From NCBI GenBank assembly GCA_001953215.1, contig CP019169.1, positions 4,340,001 through 4,404,000 on the forward strand: a DNA stretch of 64,000 nt, in the 5' to 3' direction. Below, in pieces: positions 42,289 through 51,218 of this stretch. This DNA comes from Betaproteobacteria bacterium GR16-43 (GTDB lineage: Bacteria > Pseudomonadota > Gammaproteobacteria > Burkholderiales > Usitatibacteraceae). Position numbers and translations under genes: made by a program. How positions within the stretch are numbered: position 1 is the first letter of the stretch; every line of letters begins with the position of its first letter. Under the pieces are notes generated by a model, which was not told the DNA's origin, ran no database searches, and saw only the letters and a list, made by a program, of their open reading frames with translations.

Positions 42289-43356
42289 CTAGCGGCGTTC
42301 CGCGCGGATCAGGCCACCGGTCGCCACCACGAGGAAGATCAGCGTCGGCAGCCCGGCCGACATCAGCGCCGGCCAGTCGTTGAGCAACCCGACGTGCGAG
42401 AAGAGTCGCCCGGCGAAGTGGAAGCCGAGCCCCAGCAGGATGCCCAGCACGATCCGCGCACCCACCCCGCCCGCCCGCGCCGACGTGAGCGCGAAGGGAA
42501 TCGCCAGCACCATCATCACCACGGCGGCCAGCGGATACAGCAGCTTGGTCCAGAACGCGATCTCGTAGCGGATCGTGTTCTGCTTGTTGTCGCGCAGGTG
42601 GTCGATGTAGGAGCGCAGGTTCACCGCGGACATGCGCTCGGGAACGATCTTCAGCACCGAGAGGATGTCGGGCGTGAGCACCGAGTTCCACGCCATCGAC
42701 GGCAGCTTCTGGAGCACCGCGTCGTCCCCGACGAAGCGCGTGATCTCCACGTTGGTGAGCTTCCAGCGGTTGGGACCGTCATACGTGCCCGATTCCGCGC
42801 GGCTGATCGAAGCGAGGCGGTTCGTCCGGTCGAATTCGTAGATCTTCAGGTTCAACAGCGTCGTGTCCGGCGTCACGTCCTGGATGTTCACGAAGCTGCG
42901 GTCGTCCTTCACCCAGAAGCCGGAGCGGAACTCGCGCGCGACGATCGACTTCGTGGCCTTGAGGCGCAGTCCCTTGGCCGCCTCCTCCGTATGCGGGGCG
43001 ACGAACTCCCCCGCGACGAAAGTCGTCGCTGCGACGACGAGGCCCGCCCCGGCCACGTGCATCGCGAGCTGCTTCAGCGAGAGGCCCGCCGAACGCATCA
43101 CGGTGAGCTCGGACTGCTCCGACATCCGCGCGAGCGCGAAGAGCGTGCCGATCAGCGCGGCCGCGGGCAGCAGCACGTACGCGTGCGACGGGAGCAGGAG
43201 CGCCACGTAGCCGAGCATCGCCGTGAGGCGGTAGGTGCCTCGGCCCAGGTCGTCCAGCTCGCGGATGAGGTCGAAAAAGAAGAACAGCGCCAGGAGGGCG
43301 GCGAGGACCAGCAGGCTGGTGAGGAGGATCTCGCGCGCGAGATAACGGAACAACAC
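42289..43356 (-). CDS. lptG: LPS export system permease LptG
   Basis: One of the two membrane subunits (with LptF) of the LptB2FG transporter that extracts LPS from the inner membrane. 355 residues, six membrane helices with a periplasmic beta-jellyroll between helices 3 and 4. RYLAREILLTSLLVLAALLALFFF, DLGRGTYRLTAMLGYVALLLP-type sequence and RMSEQSELTVMRSAGLS are family blocks. It starts at GTG immediately after the stop of the upstream gene. lptF, often adjacent, is not in the window. Confidence 0.93.
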   Translation of the reverse strand: MLFRYLAREILLTSLLVLAALLALFFFFDLIRELDDLGRGTYRLTAMLGYVALLLPSHAYVLLPAAALIGTLFALARMSEQSELTVMRSAGLSLKQLAMHVAGAGLVVAATTFVAGEFVAPHTEEAAKGLRLKATKSIVAREFRSGFWVKDDRSFVNIQDVTPDTTLLNLKIYEFDRTNRLASISRAESGTYDGPNRWKLTNVEITRFVGDDAVLQKLPSMAWNSVLTPDILSVLKIVPERMSAVNLRSYIDHLRDNKQNTIRYEIAFWTKLLYPLAAVVMMVLAIPFALTSARAGGVGARIVLGILLGLGFHFAGRLFSHVGLLNDWPALMSAGLPTLIFLVVATGGLIRAERR

Positions 43357-43842
43357 CTAGCGAAGCATCTCGTTCAGCCGGCGGGCGAGCACTTCGGCCT
43401 TCGCCTCGCCGTCGGCCTTGGCCAGCGCGTCGCGATACGGCCCGGCGAGCTCGCGCAGGTCCGCCAGGTTGCCGGCGCGTTCCAGCTTCATCGTGAAGAA
43501 GAACGACTTCAGGCCCAGCGCATCGACGATCGTGATGTTCATCAGGTCCTTGGCGGCGCGAAACCGCTCGAATTCGTTGGCCTCCGGAACCGCCGAGGCC
43601 TCGTTGGCGGCGGCCGGAACCACGGCGCGTCCCGCTTTCTCGACAAGGCCCAGGCTCACGAGCTGGTCCAGGAAGTCCGGGGGCGCACCGACCTTCTCGC
43701 CCTCCTCTTTGACCAGCAGTTCGGGCTGCGTTCCGTCGATCAGGATCAGCATCGTGCGAATCCGCGGGTTCAACTTGAGCTTGCGGCCCGCGATCTCGGC
43801 TTGACCTCGATCGGTCTTGCGATAGATGTCTGCGGCTGCCAT
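43357..43842 (-). CDS. Conserved hypothetical protein, betaproteobacterial type
   Basis: A 161-residue soluble protein of unknown function. The N-terminal region (DIYRKTDRGQAEIAGRKLKL, RTMLILIDGTQPELLV) and a predicted helical segment (FLDQLVSLGLVEKAG) look like a small winged-helix-type domain. A variable Ala-rich linker follows, then a helical C-terminus (DLMNITIVDALGLKSFFFTMKLERAGN). Similar sequences recur near regulators in betaproteobacteria. GGAGG lies before the ATG. It is followed without a gap by lptG and preceded 115 bases upstream by the response-regulator gene. Confidence 0.6.
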   Translation of the reverse strand: MAAADIYRKTDRGQAEIAGRKLKLNPRIRTMLILIDGTQPELLVKEEGEKVGAPPDFLDQLVSLGLVEKAGRAVVPAAANEASAVPEANEFERFRAAKDLMNITIVDALGLKSFFFTMKLERAGNLADLRELAGPYRDALAKADGEAKAEVLARRLNEMLR

Positions 43843-43957
43843 GCGCGTCCTCCTCGGAGGTGAACTCGGCGGGCCGTCTGGTGCGGCCCTGCCGGAAAGC
43901 TTGCTTCAAGCTGATTCTCTTTCACATCCCGAAATAGCTCAAGGGGTATTGCGAGAC

Positions 43958-44611
43958 TCAACGCGGCGCGGGCCGCGTGCGCTTGGCTTCGAGCACGGCC
44001 TGCACCAGCTCCGCGAGGGAAGTCACGCCCAGCTTTTCCATGATGTGCGAGCGATGCGCCTCGACGGTCTTGATGCTGATGTCGAGTTCCTCGGCGATCA
44101 CGCGGTTCAACTGGCCCGCCACGACGCGTTGCATCACCTCGCGTTCGCGCTGCGTGAGCGCGGCGATGCGATCGGCGAGCTGCCGGTGCCGGCTGCGCTC
44201 CGAGCGCAGGCGGGCATCGCGTTCCAGGCACTCGCGCACCAGCGCCACGATCCGCTTGTAGTCGAACGGCTTCTCGATGAAGTCGATGGCGCCGCTCTTG
44301 ACGGCCTCCACGGCCCGCGACACGTCGGCGCCTCCGGACAGGAAGATCACGGGGACCTCGACCTCATGCGCGTTCAGGTATTGCTGCAGGTCGAGGCCGC
44401 TCATGCCGGGCATGAAGAGGTCGAGCACCAGGCAACCCGGCTGGTTCGGGCGCCACGCCTTGAGGAAGCTCTGGGCATTGGCGAACGCCTCGACGCGCAG
44501 GTTCTCTCGCTTCATGAGCCAGGTGAGCAGCTCGCGGATCGAGGCGTCGTCGTCGATCACGTAGACGGTCGGCTCCGCTTCCACCGCGGTGCCTTGCGGC
44601 TCGGCGATCAC
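43958..44611 (-). CDS. FixJ-family response regulator, CrbR-like
   Basis: A 217-residue two-component regulator. The receiver domain has acidic YVIDDD near 17-22, the phosphorylated Asp64 in LVLDLFMPGMSG and the Lys in IEKPFDYKRI. A LuxR-type helix-turn-helix follows (LTQREREVMQRVVAG, ISIKTVEAHRSHIMEKLGV). It begins at GTG overlapping the upstream receiver gene (GTGA). Its position downstream of acs and an SLC5-type kinase matches CrbR, which activates acs in Vibrio, Pseudomonas and Shewanella. Confidence 0.9.
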   Translation of the reverse strand: MIAEPQGTAVEAEPTVYVIDDDASIRELLTWLMKRENLRVEAFANAQSFLKAWRPNQPGCLVLDLFMPGMSGLDLQQYLNAHEVEVPVIFLSGGADVSRAVEAVKSGAIDFIEKPFDYKRIVALVRECLERDARLRSERSRHRQLADRIAALTQREREVMQRVVAGQLNRVIAEELDISIKTVEAHRSHIMEKLGVTSLAELVQAVLEAKRTRPAPR

Positions 44612-44997
44612 GATCCGGCCTCCGGCCGCAGCGGTGCGAGAACAAGCAGGGCCCGGACACGCGCCACCAGCTCCCGCGTGGCGAAGGGCTTGCTGAGATA
44701 GTCGTCGGCCCCGGCGAGCAGCCCCTCCTCGTTCGCACCGCCGCGGGCCGTCAGCATCAGCACGCGGGTTTCACGCCATTCGGGGCGGGCGCGAATCTCG
44801 GCGCAAACCTCCAGGCCGCTCTTGAACGGCAGCATCAGGTCGAGGATCACGAGGTCCGGATGGAAGTCGGCCACGCACTGGAGCGCCTCGCGGCCATCGG
44901 CGGCGGTGCGCGTCTCGAAGCCGCTGCGCCGCATGAGGAACTCGAGCGAGGCCACGATGCTCTCCTCGTCCTCGGCGATCAGGATGCGGTGGGACAT
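44608..44997 (-). CDS. Stand-alone receiver (CheY-like) response regulator
   Basis: A 129-residue single receiver domain with Glu9-Asp10 acid pocket, phospho-acceptor Asp53 in VILDLMLPFKSGLEV and the conserved Lys in DDYLSKPFATREL. No output domain. It overlaps the end of the sensor kinase by 19 bases and the FixJ-type regulator by 4, so all three are co-translated. It may divert phosphate from the kinase, or act by protein contact. Confidence 0.9.
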   Translation of the reverse strand: MSHRILIAEDEESIVASLEFLMRRSGFETRTAADGREALQCVADFHPDLVILDLMLPFKSGLEVCAEIRARPEWRETRVLMLTARGGANEEGLLAGADDYLSKPFATRELVARVRALLVLAPLRPEAGS

Positions 44998-47714
44998 GGC
45001 AGCACGAACGAGAAGACCGAACCTCGGCCCGGGGCGCTCTCCACCCACAGCCGCCCGCCGAAGTGGCCGATGATGCGCCGGCAGATGGACAGGCCCAGGC
45101 CCGTGCCCGAGGGCTTCTGCGTGAGCGTATCGCCGACCTGCCTGAATTTCTCGAAGATCATGGCCTGGTGCTCCGGGCTGATGCCGGGGCCGTTGTCGCG
45201 CACTTCGACCAGCACCCCGCCGATGTCGGCCGCGAGCCGGACCTGCACGCGGCCGGTGCCGGCGGGGCAGAACTTCACCGCGTTCGACAGGAGGTTCAGC
45301 AGGACTTGCGTGAGGCGATCGCGGTCGGCCACGACGGCGGGGACCAGGGCCGGCATCGCCGTTTCGATCGCCACGCCCTTCGAGCGGAACAGCGGGCTGG
45401 TCGCGTTCACGGCGTCGACCACGATCTCCCGCAGGTCCAGCTCTCCGGTGTTCCACAGCGCCAGGCCGGATTCGATCTTGGCCAGGTCCAGCACCTGGTT
45501 GATGAGCCGCGTGAGCCGCTCGGACTCCTTGATCACGAGGCCCAGGAAGCGCTGGCGCTCCGCCGCGTCGAGGTCGGGGTTGTCGTGGAGGATCTCGGAG
45601 AAGGCGCGGATCGAAGTGAGCGGCGTGCGCAACTCGTGCGTCACCGTGGAAATGAAGTCGTCCTTCATCCGGTCGAGTTCCTTCAGCCGGTCGTTCGCGG
45701 CCTTCAATTCGCTGGTGGCGGCTTCCAGCTCGCGCTGCTGGTCCTCGAGCCGGTGGCTGTACGCGATCACTTGCGAGGCTTCGTCCAGGATCGTCATCAC
45801 TTCGTCGATGCCGAGCGGGTCCTCCTGCGCGACGGTGGCGACCATCGCGCGCGCGGATGCGGCACCGATCGTGCCCGCCAGCTGGAGCTCGGCGTAGCGC
45901 ACGAGCTCCGCATCGCCTTCGAGTTCCTCCACGCTCTTCAATCCGCGTTCGCGCGCGTAGGCGCTGAAGAGCTCGGCGGCGCGCGCCGGCCCCTGGAAGC
46001 GCCCGAGCAGGGTCTGCAGGGAGGAAGCGGAGGCGGTGCCGCGCCACTGCAGGCCGCGCTCGCCGGTCTGCTTGTAGACGTCGACGAAGAGCGTGGCCTG
46101 CGCGTGCTCCGCGGCGCTTTGCCGGCCCAGCACCGACACGCCGATGTACAGGCCCACGTTCGCGATGAAGCTCCAGATCATCGCGTGCGTGATCTGGTCC
46201 AGCCCGGTCAGGCCGAAGAGCTGCGTGGGCCGCAGCAGCTCGATCCCGAACGGCCCGCGCTCGAGGAACTCGATGCCGAAGCCGAGCCAGCCCGACTTCG
46301 CGAACGCCGGGAGCAGCAGCGTGTAGGTCCAGACCAGGAAGCCCGCGGTGAGGCCCGTGAGCGCCCCGGCCCGCGTCGCACCCTTCCAGTACAGGCCGCC
46401 GATCATCACCGGGCCGAACTGCGCCACGGCCGAGAATGAAATGAGGCCGATCGACACCAGCGCATAAGCCTCGCCGGCCAGCAGGTAGTAGAAGTAGCCC
46501 ATCATCAGGATCGCGACGATCGCGGCGCGGCGGATGTCGAGCAGCAGCGTCGAAAGGTCGCGCTCGGCCAGGCGGTACTTCCGCAGGCGCAGCACCAGCG
46601 GCATCACCAGGTCGTTGCACACCATTGTCGAGAGCGCGATGGTCTCCACGATCACCATGCCCGTGGCCGCGGAGAGCCCGCCGATGAACACCAGCAGGGC
46701 GAGTGCCTCGTTGCCGCGCGCCATCGGCAGCGTGAGCACGAAGGTGTCGGCGTCGACGTTGTCGGGGAAGTGCAGCAGGCCGCCGATGGCGATCGGCAGC
46801 ACGAACAGGTTGATCGCGAGCATGTAGAGCGGGAAGACCCACATCGCGCGCTTCACGTGCCGCTCGTCGACGTTCTCGATGACGGCGACCTGGAACTGCC
46901 GGGGCAGGAACATGATCGCCATCATCGAGAGCACGGTGAGCCATACCCACGAGGCGTAGCCGCCGGCCGCGCCGCCGAAGGGCGTCATGAGCGCGGCCAG
47001 GTCGGGGCGCCGCGCGGCGCGCTCGAAGATGTCGCCGGGCCCGTCGTACATGACGAACGTGACGAAGACCCCGACCGCGAGGAACGCGACCAGCTTCACG
47101 ATCGACTCGAACGCGATCGCGGCGACCATCCCCTCGTGGCGCTCGGCGGCGTCGAGCTGGCGCGTGCCGAAGGCGATCGTGAACATCGCGAGGAAGAGCG
47201 CCACGTAGAAGGCGGTGTCCTGCATGACGCTGAGGGCTCCTGCCTTCGCCGGCATCACGATCTGCGGGTACTCCATCAGGATCTGGAAGCTGGTGGAGAT
47301 CGCCTTCAGTTGCAGGGAGATGTAGGGCAGGATGCCGATCACCGCGATCACCGTGACCAGGCCGCCGATGAGCGCGCTTCGCCCGTAGCGCGCGGCGACG
47401 AAGTCGGCCAGCGACGTGGTGCGGTTCAGCTTCGCGATGCGGATCATCTTGCGCACCACGAGCCACCACAACACGATCATCAGCGTGGGGCCGATGTAGA
47501 TGGGCAGGAAACCCACGCCATCGCTCGCCGCGCGCCCGACGCTGCCGTAGAACGTCCACGCCGTCGCATACACCGCGAGCGAAAGGCTGTAGATCCACGG
47601 GTTGGCGATGACCGAGCGTCCGGCATCGGCGCGCCGGTCGGCGTAGAAGGCGATCGCGAACAGCAGCCCGATGTATGCAAACGACGCACCGACGATCACC
47701 CAGCCTTCGAGCAT
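44979..47714 (-). CDS. SLC5-type sensor histidine kinase with STAC-like region, CrbS/CbrA-like
   Basis: A 911-residue membrane protein joining a sodium/solute symporter domain to a histidine kinase. The first ~520 residues are a 12-13 helix SLC5 domain (ANPWIYSLSLAVYATAWTFYGSVG, RTTSLADFVAARYGRS). Residues about 560-635 look like the STAC domain that links such transporters to kinases, followed by a coiled coil. No PAS domain is evident. The DHp His is 693 (THELRTPLTSIRAF), the N-box Asn is near 811 (LLNLLSNAVKF), and G boxes DNGPGIS and GTGLGLSICRR end the chain. Beside acs, it matches CrbS, which controls acetate use. It starts 7 bases after the small membrane protein. Confidence 0.93.
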   Translation of the reverse strand: MLEGWVIVGASFAYIGLLFAIAFYADRRADAGRSVIANPWIYSLSLAVYATAWTFYGSVGRAASDGVGFLPIYIGPTLMIVLWWLVVRKMIRIAKLNRTTSLADFVAARYGRSALIGGLVTVIAVIGILPYISLQLKAISTSFQILMEYPQIVMPAKAGALSVMQDTAFYVALFLAMFTIAFGTRQLDAAERHEGMVAAIAFESIVKLVAFLAVGVFVTFVMYDGPGDIFERAARRPDLAALMTPFGGAAGGYASWVWLTVLSMMAIMFLPRQFQVAVIENVDERHVKRAMWVFPLYMLAINLFVLPIAIGGLLHFPDNVDADTFVLTLPMARGNEALALLVFIGGLSAATGMVIVETIALSTMVCNDLVMPLVLRLRKYRLAERDLSTLLLDIRRAAIVAILMMGYFYYLLAGEAYALVSIGLISFSAVAQFGPVMIGGLYWKGATRAGALTGLTAGFLVWTYTLLLPAFAKSGWLGFGIEFLERGPFGIELLRPTQLFGLTGLDQITHAMIWSFIANVGLYIGVSVLGRQSAAEHAQATLFVDVYKQTGERGLQWRGTASASSLQTLLGRFQGPARAAELFSAYARERGLKSVEELEGDAELVRYAELQLAGTIGAASARAMVATVAQEDPLGIDEVMTILDEASQVIAYSHRLEDQQRELEAATSELKAANDRLKELDRMKDDFISTVTHELRTPLTSIRAFSEILHDNPDLDAAERQRFLGLVIKESERLTRLINQVLDLAKIESGLALWNTGELDLREIVVDAVNATSPLFRSKGVAIETAMPALVPAVVADRDRLTQVLLNLLSNAVKFCPAGTGRVQVRLAADIGGVLVEVRDNGPGISPEHQAMIFEKFRQVGDTLTQKPSGTGLGLSICRRIIGHFGGRLWVESAPGRGSVFSFVLPCPTAS

Positions 47715-47721
47715 GGCGCGT

Positions 47722-47919
47722 TCAGTCCTTCCGTTCCATCACGACGGCGAGAAGCACGATGAGCAGCAGCCAGACCGTGAAGACGTACGCGTAGAGGACC
47801 GGCAGGCCCAGGATCTTCGCCGGCACGTTGAAGAGCGCCAGCATCGGGAAGTTGAAGAGCAGGCAGCCCAGCAGGAATAGGCAGGCCAGCTGGGTTCCGC
47901 GACGCCCGGGACGCTTCAT
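47722..47919 (-). CDS. Small two-helix membrane protein upstream of the SLC5 kinase (CbrX-like candidate)
   Basis: A 65-residue protein with a basic N-terminus (MKRPGRRGTQ) and two membrane helices, about residues 11-32 and 39-60, ending in charged MERKD. SLC5 transporters are often encoded with small membrane partners, and cbrA in Pseudomonas is translationally coupled to a small two-helix gene, cbrX. The 7-base gap to the kinase and the same direction support a coupled partner; sequence identity to CbrX cannot be judged here. Confidence 0.75.
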   Translation of the reverse strand: MKRPGRRGTQLACLFLLGCLLFNFPMLALFNVPAKILGLPVLYAYVFTVWLLLIVLLAVVMERKD

Positions 47920-47947
47920 CGATCGGCTCTCCGCGGGCGTCTCCCGC

Positions 47948-49915
47948 CTACAGGTTCTGCTTCAACTGGTCGAGGATCGCCGGATTCTCGAGCGTGGAGA
48001 CGTCCTGCGTGATGGCCTCGCCCTTCGCGATCGAGCGCAGCAGCCGCCGCATGATCTTCCCGGAGCGGGTCTTGGGCAGGTTGTCGCCGAAGCGGATGTC
48101 CTTGGGCTTGGCGATCGAGCCGATCTCCTTGGCCACCCAGGCGCGCAACTCGTTGGCCATCACCTTCGCCTCTTCGCCCGTCGGGCGCGGCCCCTTCGTG
48201 ACCACGAACGCCACGACCGCTTCGCCGGTGAGGTCGTCGGGCCGGCCCACCACGGCGGCTTCGGCCACCAGCTTCGAGTTCGAGACCAGCGCCGATTCGA
48301 TCTCCATCGTGCCCAGGCGATGCCCCGAGACGTTCAGCACGTCGTCGATGCGGCCCATGATGGTGATGTTGCCGGCGAGGTCGCGCGTGGCGCCGTCGCC
48401 CGCGAGGTAGTACTTGCCCTGGAAGTCCTCGGGGAAGTAGCTCTTCTTGAAGCGCTCCGGATCGCCCCAGATGGTGCGGATCATCGAAGGCCACGGGCGC
48501 TTGATGACGAGGATGCCGCCCTTGCCGTTCTCCACGGAGTGGCCCGTCTCATCGACGATGTCCGCGATCACGCCGGGCAGCGGCGCCTGGCAGGAGCCCG
48601 GCTTCAGGGCATGCACGCCGGGCAGCGGCGTGATCATGTGGCCGCCCGTTTCCGTCTGCCACCACGTGTCGACGATCGGGCAGCGGCTGCCGCCCACGGT
48701 CTCGTAGTACCAGCGCCACGCTTCCGGGTTGATCGGCTCGCCGACGGAACCCAGGATGCGCAGGCTCGAAAGGTCGTACTTCTTCGGCAACTCGCCGCCC
48801 GCCTTGATGAGGGAGCGGATGGCCGTGGGCGCCGTATAGAAGATGTTGACCTTGTGGTCCTGGATCATCTTCCAGAAGCGTCCCGCATCCGGATAGGTCG
48901 GCACGCCCTCGAACACGACCTCGGTCGTGCCGACTGCCAGCGGTCCGTAGGTGATGTACGTGTGGCCGGTGACCCAGCCCACGTCGGCGGTGCACCAGAA
49001 GATGTCCTTGGGCTTGATGTCGAACACCCACTTCATCGTGAGCATCGCGTGCAGCAGGTAGCCCGCCGTGGAGTGCTGCACGCCTTTCGGCTTGCCGGTG
49101 GACCCCGACGTGTAGAGGATGAAGAGCGGGTGCTCGGCGCCGACCCAGGTCGGCTCGCAATCGGTCGGCTGGCCCGCGACCACGTCGCCCCACCACTTGT
49201 CGCGCGGCGCGTTCATCGCGATGGCCGAACCGCTGCGCTTGTACACGATCACGTTCTTCACGATGTCGCAGCCGCCCAGCGACAGCGCCTCGTCGATGGC
49301 GGGCTTCAGCGGGATTTCCTTGCCGCCGCGGAACTGCCCGTCGGCGGTGATGATGGCCACCGCGCCCGCGTCCACGACGCGCTCCTGCACGCTCTTCGCC
49401 GAGAAACCGCCGAACACGACCGAATGCGTGGCGCCGATGCGGGCGCAGGCCTGCATGGCGACGATCGCTTCCACCGACATCGGCATGTAGATGAGGACGC
49501 GCTCGCCCTTCGCGACGCCGAGCTTCTTCAGGCCGTTGGAAAACTGGCAGACCTGCTCGTAGAGCTGGCGGTACGTGACCTTCGTGACCTTGCCGTCGTC
49601 CGCTTCGAAGACCAGCGCGACCTTGTCGGGCTGCGTCTTCAGGTGCCGGTCGAGGCAGTTGTACGACGCGTTCAGCTCGCCGTCCGCGAACCACTGGAAG
49701 AAGGGCGCGTTCGACTCGTCGAGCACCTTCGTGAACGGCTTGTGCCACAGCAGGTTCTCGCGGGCGAGCTTGGCCCAGAAGCCCTCGAAGTCGCGCTCGG
49801 CCTCCTTCACCATCGCCTGGTAGGCGGCCATGCCGGAAATGTTGGCCTGCTTCACGAAGGCTTCGGGGGGCGGGAAGGCGCGCGATTCCTGCAGGACCGA
49901 CTCGATGGTCGACAT
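47948..49915 (-). CDS. acs: Acetyl-CoA synthetase
   Basis: Activates acetate to acetyl-CoA through acetyl-AMP. From the ATG at 49915, preceded by GAGGAG, it has 655 residues, the normal size. Phosphate-loop motif [12 protein letters not shown], substrate motif [17 protein letters not shown] and the domain-rotation hinge are present. The lysine that is acetylated in other Acs proteins is at about 620 in [10 protein letters not shown]. It heads a minus-strand group with the small membrane protein, the SLC5 kinase and two regulators, so enzyme and sensor are likely co-regulated. Confidence 0.98.
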   Translation of the reverse strand: MSTIESVLQESRAFPPPEAFVKQANISGMAAYQAMVKEAERDFEGFWAKLARENLLWHKPFTKVLDESNAPFFQWFADGELNASYNCLDRHLKTQPDKVALVFEADDGKVTKVTYRQLYEQVCQFSNGLKKLGVAKGERVLIYMPMSVEAIVAMQACARIGATHSVVFGGFSAKSVQERVVDAGAVAIITADGQFRGGKEIPLKPAIDEALSLGGCDIVKNVIVYKRSGSAIAMNAPRDKWWGDVVAGQPTDCEPTWVGAEHPLFILYTSGSTGKPKGVQHSTAGYLLHAMLTMKWVFDIKPKDIFWCTADVGWVTGHTYITYGPLAVGTTEVVFEGVPTYPDAGRFWKMIQDHKVNIFYTAPTAIRSLIKAGGELPKKYDLSSLRILGSVGEPINPEAWRWYYETVGGSRCPIVDTWWQTETGGHMITPLPGVHALKPGSCQAPLPGVIADIVDETGHSVENGKGGILVIKRPWPSMIRTIWGDPERFKKSYFPEDFQGKYYLAGDGATRDLAGNITIMGRIDDVLNVSGHRLGTMEIESALVSNSKLVAEAAVVGRPDDLTGEAVVAFVVTKGPRPTGEEAKVMANELRAWVAKEIGSIAKPKDIRFGDNLPKTRSGKIMRRLLRSIAKGEAITQDVSTLENPAILDQLKQNL

Positions 49916-50029
49916 GGTTTTCTCCTCGGGGATCCGTCTCTGGGATTTGACCGATTTATAGCACAGGGGTCTGGTGCCCGTGCGCCCCGGACCCCGGGAA
50001 AACCCTCGGTTTCGGGCCCAAGTCCCATA

Positions 50030-50041
50030 TCTTATATAAGA
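50030..50041. promoter_or_regulatory. Palindromic operator candidate between acs and the CitE-like gene
   Basis: TCTTATATAAGA is a perfect 12-base palindrome in the 166-base divergent gap, 41 bases before the plus-strand start and 115 before acs. Its form resembles binding sites of GntR/FadR-type regulators, though no such gene is in the window. It lies in an AT-rich patch and could overlap a -10 box on either strand. Confidence 0.45.
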
Positions 50042-50081
50042 CTGTTGACGCACCGCAGCACCGGGTGCAAGCTATATCCCC

Positions 50082-51218
50082 ATGAACGCGCCCCTCCCGA
50101 CCACCGGCCTCACCCCCGACCGCGCCTCCGCGGACATCCTGGGCGACTACTGGCCCGGCATCCAGATCTACTACCCGCCGGTGAAGTACGCGCCGTCGCT
50201 CGGCATCTACGAGGACCTGGAGCAGGCCGCGCAGCGCTTCAAGAAGCACGCGTGCCACACCTCGGCCCACACCCTGCTGTTCGACCTCGAGGACGGGTGC
50301 CGCCAGAAGGAAATGAGCCGCGAGCTGCTGCGCCGCGAACTACCCGGCCTCGCGCGGAAGAAACAGGTCCAGATCGCGGTGCGCATCAACCCGTTCCGCA
50401 CCGAGGAGTACGAGAAGGACCTGCAGATGGTCCGGGACCTCGCGGGCTGCTTCGACGTCGTGATGCTCGCCAAGGCCGGGGAGGCCTACGGCTCGCCGGA
50501 GATCCGCGACCTGTCGGCCGTGCTCGTCGGCCTGAACGGCAAGATCACCATCCAGCCCATCATCGAGCACCCGAAGTCGCTCAAGATCGCGCCGGACCTG
50601 ATGCAGTACTCCACCGTGAAGCACGTGGTCTTCGGCATCCACGATTTCTCGAAGGCGATGGGCATCCACATCACGCCGCGCAACTGGATCGAGGAGCTGA
50701 AGTTCTACCTCCACGACATCCTCTTCGAGGCCCGCATCGCCGGCAAGGGCGTGATCGGCGCGGTCGAAACGCTGATCGGCCAGTCCACGATGCCGGAGCA
50801 CGCGGTGGAATCGGACGACGTGCGCCGGTGGCTGGACCTGCACGGCGACGAGGAGTCCCGCGTGGTCTACAAGCACGCGCTCGAGGAGGCGTCGCTGGGC
50901 CTGTCGGGCAAGCAGGTGATCCATCCCTCGCACATCCACCCCTGCAAGGTCGCGTTCACGCCGTCGCCCTCGGAGATCAAGACCAAGATCGCGATCCTCA
51001 CCGCCGCCATCGAGGCCGATGCGCTGCTCGGGGGCGCGATCAAGTTCAACGGCGAGATGCTCGACCCGCCGATGTTCGGCAAGGCGCTGCAGACGCTGCT
51101 GCGGGCCCATGCGCTGCACGCCCTGTCCGACGCGGATACGGCTTTCGCGATCGACGTGCTGAAGAAGCTGCCCGCGCAGGTCGTGCGCGAGAACTGGCCG
51201 TACGGGGTCATCCTGTGA
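50082..51218 (+). CDS. CitE-like HpcH/HpaI-family CoA-ester lyase
   Basis: A 378-residue TIM-barrel enzyme of the citrate lyase beta/malyl-CoA lyase superfamily, which cleaves or forms a C-C bond in CoA thioesters of hydroxy acids using magnesium. Metal and substrate residues are recognisable in LLFDLEDGCRQKEMSR, AVRINPF, TIQPIIEHPKSLKI and VFGIHDFSKAMGI; SGKQVIHPSHIHPCKVAF is the family C-terminal block. It is longer than CitE (about 290) and closer in length to malyl-CoA-type lyases. Its stop overlaps the start of an acyl-CoA ligase, so the pair probably activates an acid and then splits it. The acid itself cannot be named. Confidence 0.85.
   Translation: MNAPLPTTGLTPDRASADILGDYWPGIQIYYPPVKYAPSLGIYEDLEQAAQRFKKHACHTSAHTLLFDLEDGCRQKEMSRELLRRELPGLARKKQVQIAVRINPFRTEEYEKDLQMVRDLAGCFDVVMLAKAGEAYGSPEIRDLSAVLVGLNGKITIQPIIEHPKSLKIAPDLMQYSTVKHVVFGIHDFSKAMGIHITPRNWIEELKFYLHDILFEARIAGKGVIGAVETLIGQSTMPEHAVESDDVRRWLDLHGDEESRVVYKHALEEASLGLSGKQVIHPSHIHPCKVAFTPSPSEIKTKIAILTAAIEADALLGGAIKFNGEMLDPPMFGKALQTLLRAHALHALSDADTAFAIDVLKKLPAQVVRENWPYGVIL

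Noticed and set aside
44608-47598. A 996-codon frame on the minus strand overlapping the sensor kinase
   Set aside because: Only its last ~129 codons are a protein (the receiver domain). The rest is the wrong frame of the kinase gene with Arg/Pro-rich nonsense.
47828-51214. The acyl-CoA ligase frame stays open for 3.4 kb upstream, opposite acs and across the CitE-like gene
   Set aside because: The extension has no conserved domain and runs antisense to acs. The GTG at 51215 overlapping the lyase stop gives a complete ligase.
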